Part shown: positions 24,401 to 42,883 of the stretch, one piece after another
Position numbering within the stretch: the first letter of the stretch is position 1
How the letters are laid out: each line of letters starts with the position of its first letter
Assembly: GCA_016806645.1 (NCBI GenBank)
Contig: JACSYO010002130.1
Location: 855,197-919,196, forward strand
Reading direction: 5' to 3'
Length of the DNA: 64,000 bases
Origin: Ophiodon elongatus
Taxonomy: Eukaryota; Chordata; Actinopteri; Perciformes; Hexagrammidae
Notes under the pieces: generated by a model
The model's database searches: none
Told to the model about the DNA's origin: nothing
What the model saw: only the letters and a program-made list of their open reading frames with translations
Program-made: the position numbers and the translations under genes

Positions 24401-27400
24401 ACTATTGGAAAGACAGATAAGTTATTTCCTCTAATGCAGCCAGCGTCGCCTATCGTACGTTGCCGTGTATTTGGGTTCATCGGTGCGCGTTGGTGTGTCA
24501 GGGTCTCAACCATCATCGAATCGGACCAGAGTACAGCATTTTAGGGTATCGCAAGCGATTTAACTAATATAAATAACAATTTTAATGCATTTTTCGATAC
24601 ATTTTTACATTTGCAACCTAAATATACCACAGAGAATCATTGCTGGAGCTCATTATGTAGCTAATGTGTCTGTTAGTTACAGCCTTAAGCCTTCACCACT
24701 TACTGCTGTTGAAACCAGATACCCAGGAACATACATTACATTAGCTCTTGAGTACCTAGTTTAGATTTAGTGGGGGCGCTGCTATCCAAATCATGTTATT
24801 ACGAGCATGTCTTTCTTTCTTCTTTTTTTTTTTTTTTTTTAAAGTATTTGTGGGTTTTCTTCCCCATCTGCGTTTGCATGAATAATGGACCCTGACAGTG
24901 TGTTGAGATGCATCAGGGCTCGTTTCTGCTGTTTCTTTCACCCAGTTTTCATTCTCTCTGCTCTCACTTGCTCCTTCCACACTGTCTCTCTCTCTTTCTC
25001 TCTTTTATTCTCTCTTTCACTGCCTCTCTTCCCCTCTTTGTCCCCTTACTTTCCATCTTTTGCCTCTGTATCCCATCATGAAAGCTTCTCTCACTATATA
25101 TATTTATGGTGTGATTGCTGTTTAAAACCCCATTGATTGCTTTGTTATGAAGGTGCCCATGCCTCTTCCATTGCCCCTAATGGTACCTGCTGCGTACTAC
25201 TACTACCACCACCACCACCACCACCACCACCAACACCTCCTCCACTCCTCCTACTCCTACAACTCCTGTCCCACTATGCCCAAGTGCGTCGCTGTTACCT
25301 GAATTAGGCCCAGAGTCTGCAACCCCCATGGCACTGAGTAAAGCCTGAGTCTGCGAGGCCTCCCCCGTAGCCCTCCATTGGGGTGCTGAGCCAGCAGGAA
25401 CTGGAGCTCGCGTCAGACCACCGCCCAACAGCAGCGGCAGCCATGGTAACTGCAGCAGCACACAGTTGCCATGGTAACCCGGCCTCAGGGGTTGGAAGCC
25501 TGCTCGCTGATCTGAACCCGACTGGACTTTGCTGCACTGTGTGGTGATGATGAATGATGGTGTAAAGGGAGGGGAGGGAGTCTGACGCTCTGTATTGCCT
25601 GTCCCCACCTTTCCCGTCTGCCATTTTGAGGATATGCACGTCCTCAAAGTGTTGCCCTCCAACATCCATGCATCTGTCCTCCAAAAGCCAGATGCAGCTC
25701 AGAGAAAAGACAAAACTCTTCAGGTCTCCTGTTTTGTTTTCACCTCTTGCTCTGGTCCCACACTGCCCCCTGCTTGTGGTGTGGAAGAATGACTTTGGAC
25801 TGAGAACCCCTGCAATAACCCTCACAGTGATCAGGACATGAGCGTTTATACGACACCGTTTGGGGATTAAAGTTTGAAAACGCACTCCAACAAAGCAACT
25901 GATATAATCGGCTTGGAAGTAATGGTTATCGGACTTTTTTTATGGAAAACTTTGTGGATAAGACCTGCCTGTGACATGGTGATATGGACTTGTGCTCACA
26001 CTTTGAGGTATCCTTAACTCTGCTATTGGTTGAGCTAACAATCATCCCCCCGCCTTGGAAAGCTGGCCAGCCTTTTAAAAGGCACGTCACTTCTGTCGTC
26101 ATGCTCGACGGTGCCATTCATAAAAGACCTGTTCCCCTGAACTCTGCACCAGTTGCACTGTAACAGAGACTTTCAAAGGACATGGTGCCAAGGACAAGTA
26201 ATCTGACACACATTATGCGCCACACATTTTTGTGGGTCCAGAGTGACATTGATCATCCTCACAGAGATGGATATACTCAACAAACCCTCCCCTCCCGTCC
26301 TCTGTGGCCACACTGTCAGTTAATGTGTGTCTCAGTGGATGTTTCATCAGGAAACCTGCCGCTGCTGTGGACCTGACAGATGGACAACTGCTGCTTTATT
26401 TCATTCTACATCCGTCTCTTCGCTACACCCACAACTCGTCCCCTGCATCTCATGTGCAGAGACATTAATGCCAGCAAAGAGACTCAAGATGTCCATCAAC
26501 CCTCTCATTTTTCCCTGGATTGTAATCTAACAAAGACACTTTCTTCTGGATTACTTTTGTCCATTTTTTTTTGTCCTATTGAAGAGAACTGTGAAGCAAA
26601 CCTTCTGTCCATGGAAACCTCATGAACTGCTTAAAAACAATAACTCCACAGGATAACACGTCAGAGACCCCCAACTCTAACGAAGGCCTTCCTGACTTTA
26701 ACTTGGAGAATATGGACAACTATGACAATATATTCAAGCGTCACAAAATGGATTTTTTTTTTTACTTGCCAGATGTACCTCACAGATCATGGACTCTAAC
26801 AAAGTAAACGTCAAGCCCCGCCCCCGTCAGAATCCATCACAAGGCAATTTGAAACCCTTGGCTCCCCAAAAGACTGAAACTTGACTTTGATCAATCAAGA
26901 AAAGTCCTCCCCAGCCCCATTCAAGAAAAAAGTCCAATCCAGTGGCTGGTGCCTAATCTGCATACTCTAATCGAGCCCTGCCCTCACTCCTCTGCCTTCT
27001 CTGATTGGATCCTTGTTGCCTAGATACAGTACACACTGTCGTGCGGTTGGGCCATAGTCGAGCCAGTAAGGAATCAGGTGTCAAATGGTACCAGGAAATG
27101 ACTTGTGATTATTCCTCTATTTAAATTCTATACAATTTTAAAGGATTAACTGAAAAAAAAAAATAACAAAAAACATATTTTTTCTAAATAAGAGGAATTA
27201 ATTGTTTTCCTCCTTGTAATTTAATGCAAAAACATTTAACTGTCACATGTACTGCAGTTTATATTTGATATTTCGACACCAATATGAAAGTGTTCGTTGT
27301 ACTTTTGACAAACACTGCTGGTTGACGGCGGTGTGTTGTTAAATATGTTAAATCTTCAAGTTGAATTTAAACTGCAGTGCTGAAAGATCTTTGAGTCTTC

Positions 27401-27976
27401 GACACTCGGTTCTCCACCTCTGCTCCACAGAACTCATCACTGACAACATTCACAAAGGTTGACCAGCAATCACCTGAAACATAATTTTGCAACCTCACAA
27501 TTGATGAGCTTGCAGGGTCGTAGTCTCCTAATGTTCAATGTAGTTTTTGCTTAATTGGAAGAGTTGACTGATGTGAACAAGTGACCTATTAGGTTAGCAA
27601 AATGCTTTTCTACTTCAACTCGTGAATAACATTTAATGCAACTCTACACACAAAAGCTATTTGGGTCCAAAAATAGGTCGTGATTACTTCGGTTATTATG
27701 GCCGTAATTATTACTGGGTTGGAAGGTAAAAAAATCAGCAGCGTGCAAGTTTAAAATTAAAGTCACCCAACCTCCTCTAGAGAAAATACATCCAGTCCAA
27801 ATGGGACGCGAATCTTGAAAGTGACAGTATCCACTCGAACACACTTCTCTACTCTCTGTAGCCTGAGTCCTCTAGTGGACATTATCGTGTAATAACACTG
27901 AGCTATGACCCAGTTTGAGTTTTACACAGGCCAACTCATGTCTTAATGAACATTATGCACTTGCTTTGTCCTTCGA

Positions 27977-28040
<64 letters not shown>

Positions 28041-30941
28041 GGGATTAGCGTAATGATGTATCTCAGTGTCTTTGAGCAGAGGTGGAAGGCGGAAATGTGT
28101 CTGGAGTCTCTCTGTATCGACCCAGAACTCTCTCCATAATGTGGTACAATTGGAGCCTCCAGGCATCTGTTTAACCCCCCGCCCCAAACCCTCCTCCACT
28201 TTTCCTGTTTCACCCCCTCTCTGTTGTTGCCTGTTTGCGTTTTGACTTGGTTCTCATCTCTCCCCGCACCCCTGGGGTTTCTGTATGTTCTCTCTCTGTC
28301 TCTCTTTCCAGAGTACCACTCCGAAGGCTTTCGCCGCTCGCAAGATATCCCTGACCAGTGAGTGAACCAAGTACATCTTTTGTCCTGCATAAAGACTATT
28401 TAGACACAAGGGTGGAAAAGAAAATATGATACTCTGCGATTTTTTTTTACTTCAAACAAGCAGAAAGCGGTTCGTTACTAATAATTTGGCGGCAGATGGA
28501 TACGCATTCACACTCTTTGTGGACTGTAATGATGATAATAAAAAAAAAAATGGCACCAGTCTTATCCTTTTGCACAAACACGCTGTGGTAGCAGAGTGTT
28601 TGGGGAAACAATGGTTGAGAGTGATATTTAAACAAAACGCTTTTACTTATGTGCTGGTTTTAGCCACAACACGTAAAAAAGTCACCAAGCTGCAGTCTTT
28701 CCTGCTATTTTAATGTGCAAGGACCCTGTCAGTGCTTTGTGTTGTATTATTTTTAACTGCATTCGGTGCTGGACCCATAAGCTCAGTGTGGCAGAAGTAA
28801 TGCACAGAGCCTTCCTCCTTAGAATATCTTCCAACATACTTGTAACAACATGTTGAATATTGTTTTAAATTTAACAATATGGGAAATAGTTACTGAAATT
28901 ATTTAATCACAGAGTTCCATTTCTAAACTCTCTAAACTTTAATTAGTTACTGCCACCGATGGCAAAACCATCTGGGTTAAAGTATAAAAGCAATTATTTC
29001 TTCTTTGAGGCTGTGAGCCTGCAGAAACTTGTTACTATACTTCTGTTCAGCAGAGAGCAAATTATCCATCTGGGAGTTAATTTCCTCTTTTCTCGGTGAT
29101 GAATGACATGTTTTTGTCTCCTCTACAGGCAGCAAGACGTCTCCAGTTGCCACAGATGGAGGAGCAGGTGAGGCCGACGCGGGGACTGTAGCAGGCAGGA
29201 AGAGGCGGTGGGGCTCCAGCACAGCAGTCACTGCTAAGAAGCCATCCATCAGCATCACCACTGACTCACTGAAGGTACTGGCACGGCACACAGACCAGGT
29301 GTCCACGCAGGCGTGGGAAAATGTGGGAAATTAATGAGATTTTGCTTCTTTTTAGTTGTAGCAATATTTTTTTGATTGGAGCTGACATTTTGGCCAATAC
29401 TTATTATTTGGGGTATACTGGGACATGGTTTTTTATTTATTTATTTATTTTATTTACAACTTTAACACTTTCACTGTGTTTTTAATTAATGAAAGTTAAT
29501 TGTAACCGGTTTGGACGCCTAAAAATGTCTTCGTGAGCGTTTGGTTGTACTCGGCTCCACCTTCTCACGTCACTTCTGGTTGCAAAAAAAACAAGATGGC
29601 GACGGCCAAATTGCCAAACTTGAGGCTTCAAAATGGCGCTGCACAAACTAATCTGTGACGTCACTACGTCCTCTTTTTGTATCCAGTCTATGCGTAAAAA
29701 CCATGTGATGAGTTTCAAAACATCACAAGTGAGCTGGGAGAAATTTGGGGATTTTATTAAGTCAACCGAACTCTGATTATTTACATAAGTTTAATCTTTG
29801 TCAGAGGAATGAGAGGAAACAAAACCGCTAGCTTATCTTGCGCTCTATCACATGTCGTTAAAATATTGAAATATTTCTCTCCCTCTCTTGTTTCCTGTCT
29901 CTTTTTTTTTTCCCCTTCATCATCGTCTGCCTGTGTCTCTGTCCTTCAGTCTTTGATCCCAGACATCAAAGTGAACCAGGAGGCCGTGGTGGAGCTGCAC
30001 CCAGAGGAGCTGCAAATGTCCGGGGACGAGGAGAACCTGGACACCACCCGGGGCGACCAGGACAAAGGCCTCAAGATCAGACGCACTGTCACACAGGTCA
30101 GAAGAGGCATATTGTGTCATTACTGTCGGATGAAAACATTGTACTTCCAAATACTGACTCAAACATGCCACATCCAATTATATTTAATGTCTATTTTAAA
30201 GCCATCCTTGAGACAGGCTTCTTCCCCCCCCCCCTTAAGTCTGTTCAAGGTTTTGAACCGTTTTTCCCACCATTCTTCCTCAGGTCGTCCCGGGCGACAG
30301 TCAGGAAAACGGACAGACGAATGAGGAGGAAGAGATGGACCAAACGGAGAAGGAGAAACCACGCAGGACCTCCAGAGACAAAAGGAAGAACAGTGTTTCT
30401 GAGGAAGCCTCGGAAACGCAGACCACTGTCAAGCTCGAAGGAGAGGCAAAGAAAGGTGATGCCTCGCTGTGAAGTTTGTGGGTTTTTAATTGCTGCAGAT
30501 TGTTGGGTACAAGACGTTTCGCTGACTTCTCACTTCCGCCATCCCTCTGGCAGTGCTTCATCTTCCTCTCGGTCCTTGATTACAGACATTCCTGTTATTT
30601 AATTTTTTCACCCATTCCACTCACTCTCCTCTCCGCCATCTTTCCCTCAGTTACCCCCAGCGACAGTCTGGTGCGTCGCTCCATAAGTCAACAGAAATCC
30701 GGCGTGTCCGTCACCATCGATGACCCCGTCCGTGCAGCCAGGCAGCCCTCGCCGCCTCACGGCAAAGTCTCAAACATCATCCATGTGACCAATCTGGTGG
30801 GTTTGCAACTCGGTGCATTACATTACATTAAGGCATGTAGGAAGTGCAGGGACACTTTCCCCACAAACTAAAATTGGGTTGAGTGAAAATCTACCCAACA
30901 CGTTTTTCATGAATGAGGCATATTGTGTTGCTGCCAGTGGT

Positions 30942-30974
<33 letters not shown>

Positions 30975-32621
30975 TCCCGTAATTAGAGTGAGGAACACTA
31001 ACCCAGGTATTATGGCTGTAGTCAAGTAGCACCTTACGTTTGGGGCACACTGCATGACTAAACAGACTATGACAAGACTAGACATTACACATTTAATGAC
31101 TAGCATTTGCAGATTCTTCTTTACTTGCGTCATAAAAGCAAGACGTATAAGTAATTTTTGGATCAAAGACTACCATATATCTAATGCCACCCAGCCTCGA
31201 TGATCTCAGAAAAGCACGGCTGTTTGACTATGGTAACACATAACCCAACCAAACTAAAGGTTCATCGCTCTGCTGTGTGACCGTAATCCTCATCACCATT
31301 TTGTTTACTAGAAAACAACACTGACGGATTTAAAATGTAGTAACAACTTCGCTCTCTGTTTTGATGTAAGCCGACAATAATTCAGGTTTTTATTTGTAGA
31401 AGTGTCAGATTGTGTTGGACAAGTTGAAATTATGACTTGTTGATGGTGCTAGACAAAAAGTCAGAGGGTGCACAAATCATCAGGATTCATCCTCTGGGAA
31501 AGATGAATATGGAAACTACATTTCATGGCAAGTTGTCAAGACCATCATCACGATCATCATCATCCTCAGAGCTACACCATTGGAGTTTGAGCTTTTCTCG
31601 CTCCCACTTCTTGTGCTTGATTCCCACTGATCTTCCTCTTAATGGCTGTTGGGCGTCTTCAACACTTCATGTTCAGATTTAGAGTTCTGTTTCTGATCCC
31701 AGTATCAGAAACGCCTCCGATACATCCTGAAGTGCTGGATCGAGTATCAGCCAGCACTCGAGTCTATGCACGGATCCAATATCAGGTTGTCATTTGTTTA
31801 GTCAGCTCAGTTACACTAAACAGGAACAACAACAACAACAGCATGTGTCTACCGCTACCCGATGTGTACATCCTGCCCTATTTGTTCCCTGATAATGCCA
31901 CATTGGGAACAACAGAGGAGAGATAGTTAACGTTAGCTGTTAGCTGTGAGCTGTGAGGTGTGAGGTGTGAGGTGTGAGGTGTGAGCAGCAGTTGATGGAG
32001 GTTTCATTAAGTTACAATATGAGGCCTTCAGGCTCCATTCAGTAAAGATTACCATTGGGCGAAGGTAAATGTGTTCGACTGTAATCTTGTAAAATTTAGT
32101 TTTTGACGTAAAACTTGATTTAAATTCAGTTGTTTGAAGGAGATGTGTTCACAGCAATATAACAGATATTAGAGAGGAGACTATGACCTGCTTAACTTTT
32201 TTTGTTTTTAACGCACTGGTATCGAATTGGTGCGATTGGCTCCATTTATTCAGGAAGGAATAAATGGTGTGGAAACATCTCAAATTCAGATATATTCCAT
32301 GTTTTAATATGAACTTTAAAACTAAAATGTCCATTGACCTTGATTGAGCCATGCTCCTCGTGTCTCCCATAGGTGCGACCCTTCACCCTGGGCCAACTCA
32401 AAGAGCTGCTGAACAGGACCGGCAGCGTGGTGGAGGAGGCCTTCTGGATCGACAAGATCAAGTCTCACTGCTACGTCACAGTGAGTGTCAACAAATCAAC
32501 AGTTTTTATATTGTGTACGATATTTGAGCTCCGGAATCAACAGAAGCATTTACGTGATTATCGTCTGTCCTCAATCTGTCACCTGTGTGTTCCCATCCAC
32601 TTGGCTCCAGCTGTTCCTGCA

Positions 32622-32655
<34 letters not shown>

Positions 32656-34671
32656 GGCTGAGATGTGATTACAGTTTAAAAAGACTATTTTCAGCCTGAT
32701 ACATTTTTTTTCTCTTGTCCTTCATAGTACGCTACAACAGAGGAGGCGGCCGCCACCAGAGCTGCTCTCCACGGGGTCAAATGGCCTCCGAGCAACCCCA
32801 AAGTCCTCAGCGTCGACTTCTGTGAGCAGGATGAGGTAACGCATGACAGGCCAAGTTTATTTTTGTCACTGTTGCTCGACTGAGGCAAATAAAGAAAGGA
32901 GTCACCGGTATTTATATTTAGATTTGTTTTTCTCAGTTAAAGGAGTAACAAAATAATCTTACCATATAGTATATAGTACGCAACTAGTGCTATCTCAAGT
33001 AAAAGGGCTAAATATGTGGTTTCTCATCTGAAGTTATTCCACAATTAAACTTGTTATGTAATATTTTGTTTTATAATAATTCATATATCGAGTTGTATCT
33101 GGGAGCAGGCAGTATCGCATCGTTTGCTTACCGTGAAATCTGGAAAGTAGTCCGAGGCATTTTAGAACCGTACATTGTTGCATCGTACTTGAAATACATT
33201 TGATCAATTACCGACAAAAAACTCATCTTTAACTTCATATGATGTCTTTGTTTTCAGTTAATAATCGATCTGATTTTCCGTACAGATTTATTTTTCTGAT
33301 GGTTTATGAACCTTTTTCTTTATTATAATTTTTTTTTGTCCATTCAATGTTGTCTCCACACTCAAACTTCTATCGCCTTAATTTGATGTTGTTTTTTTTT
33401 CCCTGCAGCTGGACATTCAAAAAGGCATCCTGAAGCCAGAAAGGGAGGAGGAGCTTGTTTCCCCGCCAACTGGTCCTCAGACCCGGCTGCCCCCTCTGAT
33501 GCCTGAGCGAGACCGGGACCGGGAGCATGAGCGGGAAAGGGACCGAGGCGTGGCAGGAGTGCGTGATCTGTGGGCGGAGCGACAGAGAGAGATGGAGCGC
33601 CGAGAACGGGCCCGCGGCGAGCGAGAATGGGACCGGGACAAGGTCCGCGAATTCGCAAGACCGGGAGAGGACGAACAACGATCTCGGTCCAGAGACCGAG
33701 AGCGGAGGAGGAGAGATAGGGCCAAGAGCAAGGAGAGGAAGCCGGATAAGAAGGGTAACGAACCTCGCTGTGATTTGAGTAGAAGCAGAAAGAGCTACAT
33801 GATTTGAAGCAGAGGAGACGTGTTTTCCCAAAGCTTTAAAAATGTCCATAAAGCCAGAAAAGCTTGAATAAAACAAATGATGATCTCCTCTCAGTACCCA
33901 GCCAATCACAACCAACAAACAAGAAGCTGGAGCAACATTTGAAGTCAAAACTATCCCGACACCTCAATCTAATTGTTATTATTAGTATCCACATGAAACA
34001 GGCTGCCTTGATAAGAGAGAAACAGACATACAGTACGCACTGTTGACAGACTGTTAACTGGCACGCAGCTTCATGTTTCCCACCTCAAAGTTAAACGTGT
34101 TGTTATGAAGCGATACTTCAGTAAATCTTAACACGTAGTTTTGATTTGTTCCACAGAGAAAGGAGACGAGCCTCCTGCGAAGCTGCTCGACGACTTGTTC
34201 CTGAAGACCAAAGCGGCTCCTTGTATATACTGGCTCCCCCTCTCCGAGGAGCAGGTCGGTCACTTGCACACTTTTTTACAACCCTCCGTCACGACTTAGA
34301 ACCTTTTTTAGTCTTCACTTCCTCCAACTAAACCGCTCTGTGTCCACCAGGCGGTGCAGAGGCTTTTGGACCGCTCCGAGCGGCAAAAGGAGCGCGAGCG
34401 AAGGCGCAAGGAGCAGCAGGAGGAGGAGGAGAAGAAGCGGGAGGAGGAGCGGAAAGAGAGGCTGAAGGGCCGGGAGAAGGACGGCGGCGTGGCGGCGAGC
34501 GTCGGGCCGGCCGGGCGAGGAGCCGACCGAGACCGAGAGAGGGACCGCGGCCGAGACCGAGAGCCGGACAAGAAGCGGGACACCAGCCAGCGGCCCAGGC
34601 GGCCCTCGGTGGGCGCCGGCAGTGGACGGCGCTCTCACAGCCGTAGCAACCCCAGGGATAGACGCCGCTGA
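14161..34671 (+). CDS. acin1: acin1: Acinus (apoptotic chromatin condensation inducer 1), 17 coding exons
   Basis: Predicted 1259-aa nuclear RNA-binding scaffold of the ASAP/exon-junction complexes (with RNPS1 and SAP18). Coding exons: 14161-14295, 15958-16023, 16385-16496, 16784-16857, 17187-18746, 18863-18936, 23429-23549, 28312-28357, 29129-29274, 29950-30096, 30284-30455, 30651-30796, 32373-32480, 32728-32835, 33409-33754, 34157-34254, 34351-34671; all junctions are in phase. The SAP DNA-binding motif is at about 12-46 (LRVADLKAALEQR). A large acidic, then Glu/Lys/Arg coiled-coil exon spans 130-649. GRKRRWG and KKPSISITTDSLK follow. The RRM is at about 920-1010 (LGQLKELL, EEAFWIDKIKSHCYVT). 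The RSB motif that binds RNPS1/SAP18 is at about 1125-1153 (KLLDDLF, CIYWLPLS). An Arg/Asp/Glu/Ser-rich tail ends the protein. Human ACIN1 is 1341 aa. A short isoform starts at 20173. Confidence 0.95.
14296..15957. other. acin1 intron 1
   Basis: The first 350 bases remain CpG-rich and look like an extension of the promoter CpG island. The rest is AT-rich with no recognised exon or repeat family. Confidence 0.5.
18394..18540 (+). repeat. acin1: Coding minisatellite (24-bp unit) in acin1 exon 5
   Basis: About five tandem copies of a 24-bp unit encode QEEKERKR repeats within the coiled-coil segment. Copies are nearly identical at the DNA level, which indicates recent expansion or homogenisation. 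Array length stays a multiple of three. Confidence 0.85.
18937..19660. other. acin1 intron 6, upstream part
   Basis: AT-rich sequence with a (TG)n tract at about 19113-19138. No exon was recognised before the CpG-rich segment that begins near 19660. Confidence 0.5.
19660..20340 (+). promoter_or_regulatory. acin1: Internal CpG-island promoter of acin1 (short isoform)
   Basis: A CpG- and GC-rich stretch of about 680 bp lies inside an otherwise AT-rich 4.5-kb intron. It ends with a coding mini-exon and a strong GTAAGA splice donor at 20199. Composition and position fit an alternative promoter within acin1. Confidence 0.7.
20173..20198 (+). CDS. acin1: Alternative first coding exon of acin1 (short Acinus isoform)
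   Basis: The ATG at 20173 encodes MLSEGNKN and then GG in phase 2 before the donor GTAAGA. The next acin1 exon (23429) accepts exactly this phase, because the preceding long-form exon also ends in phase 2. Joining gives MLSEGNKNG-EVSEP and so on, for a protein of 594 aa that keeps the RRM and RSB motifs but lacks the SAP domain and coiled coil. Human short Acinus isoforms are of similar size (about 570-585 aa). The exon is too short to be seen as an open reading frame on its own. Confidence 0.75.
20341..23428. other. acin1 intron downstream of the internal promoter
   Basis: No further exon was recognised. It contains T and G homopolymers near 20479-20520, an (AC)n tract at 21435-21475, and degenerate repeat sequence near 21870-22010 related to the copies at 10780 and 58615. 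Confidence 0.5.
21435..21475. repeat. (AC)n microsatellite
   Basis: About twenty perfect AC dinucleotides within the acin1 intron. Confidence 0.95.
25196..25232. repeat. (CTA)n-(CCA)n triplet microsatellite
   Basis: A run of TAC triplets passes into about nine CAC triplets inside acin1 intron 7. Confidence 0.9.
27978..28038. repeat. (AC)n microsatellite
   Basis: About thirty perfect AC dinucleotides, 270 bases before acin1 exon 8. Confidence 0.95.
29505..29692 (+). mobile_element. Dispersed teleost repeat in acin1 intron 9
   Basis: Contains CACTTCTGGTTGCAAAAAA, AAGATGGCGACGGCCAAA, GTGACGTCACTACGTCC and a terminal TCCAGTCTATG. I recall this order as a very common teleost interspersed repeat. 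It carries YY1-like and CRE-like strings that belong to the repeat rather than to acin1. Confidence 0.55.
30943..30974. repeat. (ATC)n microsatellite
   Basis: About ten perfect ATC triplets in the acin1 intron before the first half of the RRM is completed. Confidence 0.9.
31941..31987. repeat. 7-bp tandem repeat (GTGAGGT-type)
   Basis: Five to six consecutive copies of a GTGAGCT/GTGAGGT heptamer. Each copy contains a GTGAG that resembles a splice donor. Confidence 0.85.
32625..32654. repeat. (GT)n microsatellite
   Basis: About fourteen GT dinucleotides in the short acin1 intron between the exons ending at 32480 and starting at 32728. Confidence 0.9.
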
Positions 34672-35880
34672 GGGCCGAGTGGCTGCAGGGAAAGCTGAGG
34701 AGAGAGGAGGGAGAGAGGGACATAGCGTAGCTAGGGACACTGCAGGCAGGAAGTCTTGGGAGACTCGTGTCTGCTCCTCGCTACCGGCCCCACCGCGCTT
34801 TAATTCGTCCACTCTTGACGCCAGCGTTGTCTTCCACACACTTCTGCCATTTAAACCCCCCCCCACCCCCCACCCCCACCGTGGCAATTTACACAGAAAA
34901 TGTCGAGTACACGTTCTGTTGATAGTAACGCGACAGTTTATCTAGCTCCGGTCCCCACTCTTCTGTTCTCTCTCCGTCTTCCAGAAGTCAGGCCTTTCCC
35001 TCTGCAGAGAGCGGCGGTCCTCCGCGTAGCGCCGTTAAAGAAAAGCAGCAGAGAGGACGGTGGTTTTTCTGGCTCGCCTCGGCATTTTGTCCCACTGAGG
35101 TTTGGGAGCTCGCCTCTTTATTTTAGTTCTGCGGGTGCACAGTTCCTTCCTCCTCAGAGCCCTGTAATAAAACCAGTCCAAAATAGATCCCCGACCTTCA
35201 AATATTTTCTAGGATCAGTTTTAGTGTTCTACTCTTCAGCACTGAGAATTATTATTCTTTTTTTTTTTTTTTTCCTTTTTCACGTTCGACTAGATTTGAC
35301 CTCGTCAAAGTCAGGATTTTGTTTTGTTGAAGTTTTATGAATCATGTTAAATTTTTTTTCAGCCTTGGAGGTTTTGTTGTGTGTTACAGCAGGTGATGTT
35401 TGTGTGAGTAATAACCTTCATCTCTCTCTCTCTCCCACAAAGATGCAACTGGTAGTCTCAACACTGTAACATAGAAAAGTGTGTGATAGAAAGAGACGTG
35501 ATATGTGTGTTGTGGTGATGCAGGACACATGCACATGCCCGAGTTTGTCTTTAGTGGATGTTTTTGAGTCGAAAAGGAGAGGCTATAAAAATTCTTGTAA
35601 AGTGGTTTATTCTGTAATAATTACAGGAAGCTGACCTTCCCTGCACTGAAGTCTCAGTTTGAAACTCCCTCCTCTGATGATCCTCAATCATATATATATT
35701 TAAGAGGAGGTACAAATAAAATGTTAACCTTCTAATAGAGTAATGGTTACAATTTTAATATTTTATGCTTTTAGTTCAAAACCGTTAGATATTGTTGCTT
35801 TTCTTTTCCCTTCCTGCAAGTGCTGAATGTACCGAGAATTAAAAAAAAAAAAATTGAATAAATTTAAATTGGTTATCAGC
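34672..35880 (+). other. acin1: acin1 3' UTR
   Basis: No coding sequence after the TGA at 34669-34671. Candidate AATAAA signals lie at 35715-35720 and 35857-35862. The second sits after an A-run and is the last one before the opposing ajuba 3' UTR. Confidence 0.65.
35857..35862 (+). terminator. acin1: Distal acin1 polyadenylation signal
   Basis: A canonical AATAAA, about 1.19 kb after the acin1 stop codon and only 160 bases from the opposing ajuba signal. Confidence 0.6.
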
Positions 35881-36021
35881 TTCTCTGCCTGGGTGTTTTT
35901 GCTTAGTCATTTCTCAGTTATGACGAGTATTCGTGCAGTGAAAAAAAGATTTCTATATACGGAGCGTGTCTGAATTCTTCACCCAATACATTCAAGTTTT
36001 GTCTCAACACAAATGAAAATA

Positions 36022-36027
36022 TTTATT
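36022..36027 (-). terminator. ajuba: ajuba polyadenylation signal
   Basis: TTTATT at 36022-36027 reads AATAAA on the minus strand, about 420 bases past the ajuba stop codon. Confidence 0.6.
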
Positions 36028-36448
36028 ACAACATACAGAAATTACAGTAATGTTTTTCCCCAAATTGTACAGATTCACGTAACAAATCTCTTACAGTAAA
36101 GTCAAATTTAAGTGCAAAATGTTTGCTAGCGATAATATATGTACAAAACAGTTTAGCAAAATCCCTTGTTCTTCTACAGCAAACAGTAGCCACATTGGGG
36201 TAAAAAAAAAAAAAAGCAGTAGTTTCTTTCCCGTTCCCTTATAACTATGGTACAGTAATAGTACAAGAAGTACAGCAGGCAGTACATGTGACAAAGGGGA
36301 CTGAAGTGAATCAGTGGAAATGTCTGAATATCAGCAGTTTCATCGTATAACTGAGCAAAAGCACATTAGGGAATGACAGCATGTTAAGACCAGCTTTTTC
36401 AAAAACAACACAAAAACAAAACATCCACAGCTGCACAGACGCTGCTCA

Positions 36449-42883
<6,435 letters not shown>

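Larger units (their letters stand above)
23550..28311. other. acin1 intron 7 (4.8 kb)
   Basis: No nested gene was recognised. Contents include a (TG)n tract near 24042-24064, a T homopolymer near 24819-24840, a (CTA/CCA)n triplet tract at 25196-25232, and a 61-bp (AC)n tract at 27978-28038. Open frames in this stretch are not supported by splice sites or family resemblance. Confidence 0.5.
30797..32372. other. acin1 intron 12
   Basis: A 1.6-kb intron splits the RRM coding region. It holds the (ATC)n tract and a tandem GTGAGGT array at about 31945-31986. No exon was recognised. Confidence 0.5.

Noticed and set aside
25177..25885. Minus-strand frames of 162 and 193 codons in acin1 intron 7
   Set aside because: The Val-rich end is a triplet microsatellite. 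No domain or conserved motif was recognised and the two frames conflict.
27936..28390. Minus-strand frames of 87 and 145 codons
   Set aside because: Driven by a (CA)n tract in acin1 intron 7 and the antisense of a genuine exon; low complexity.
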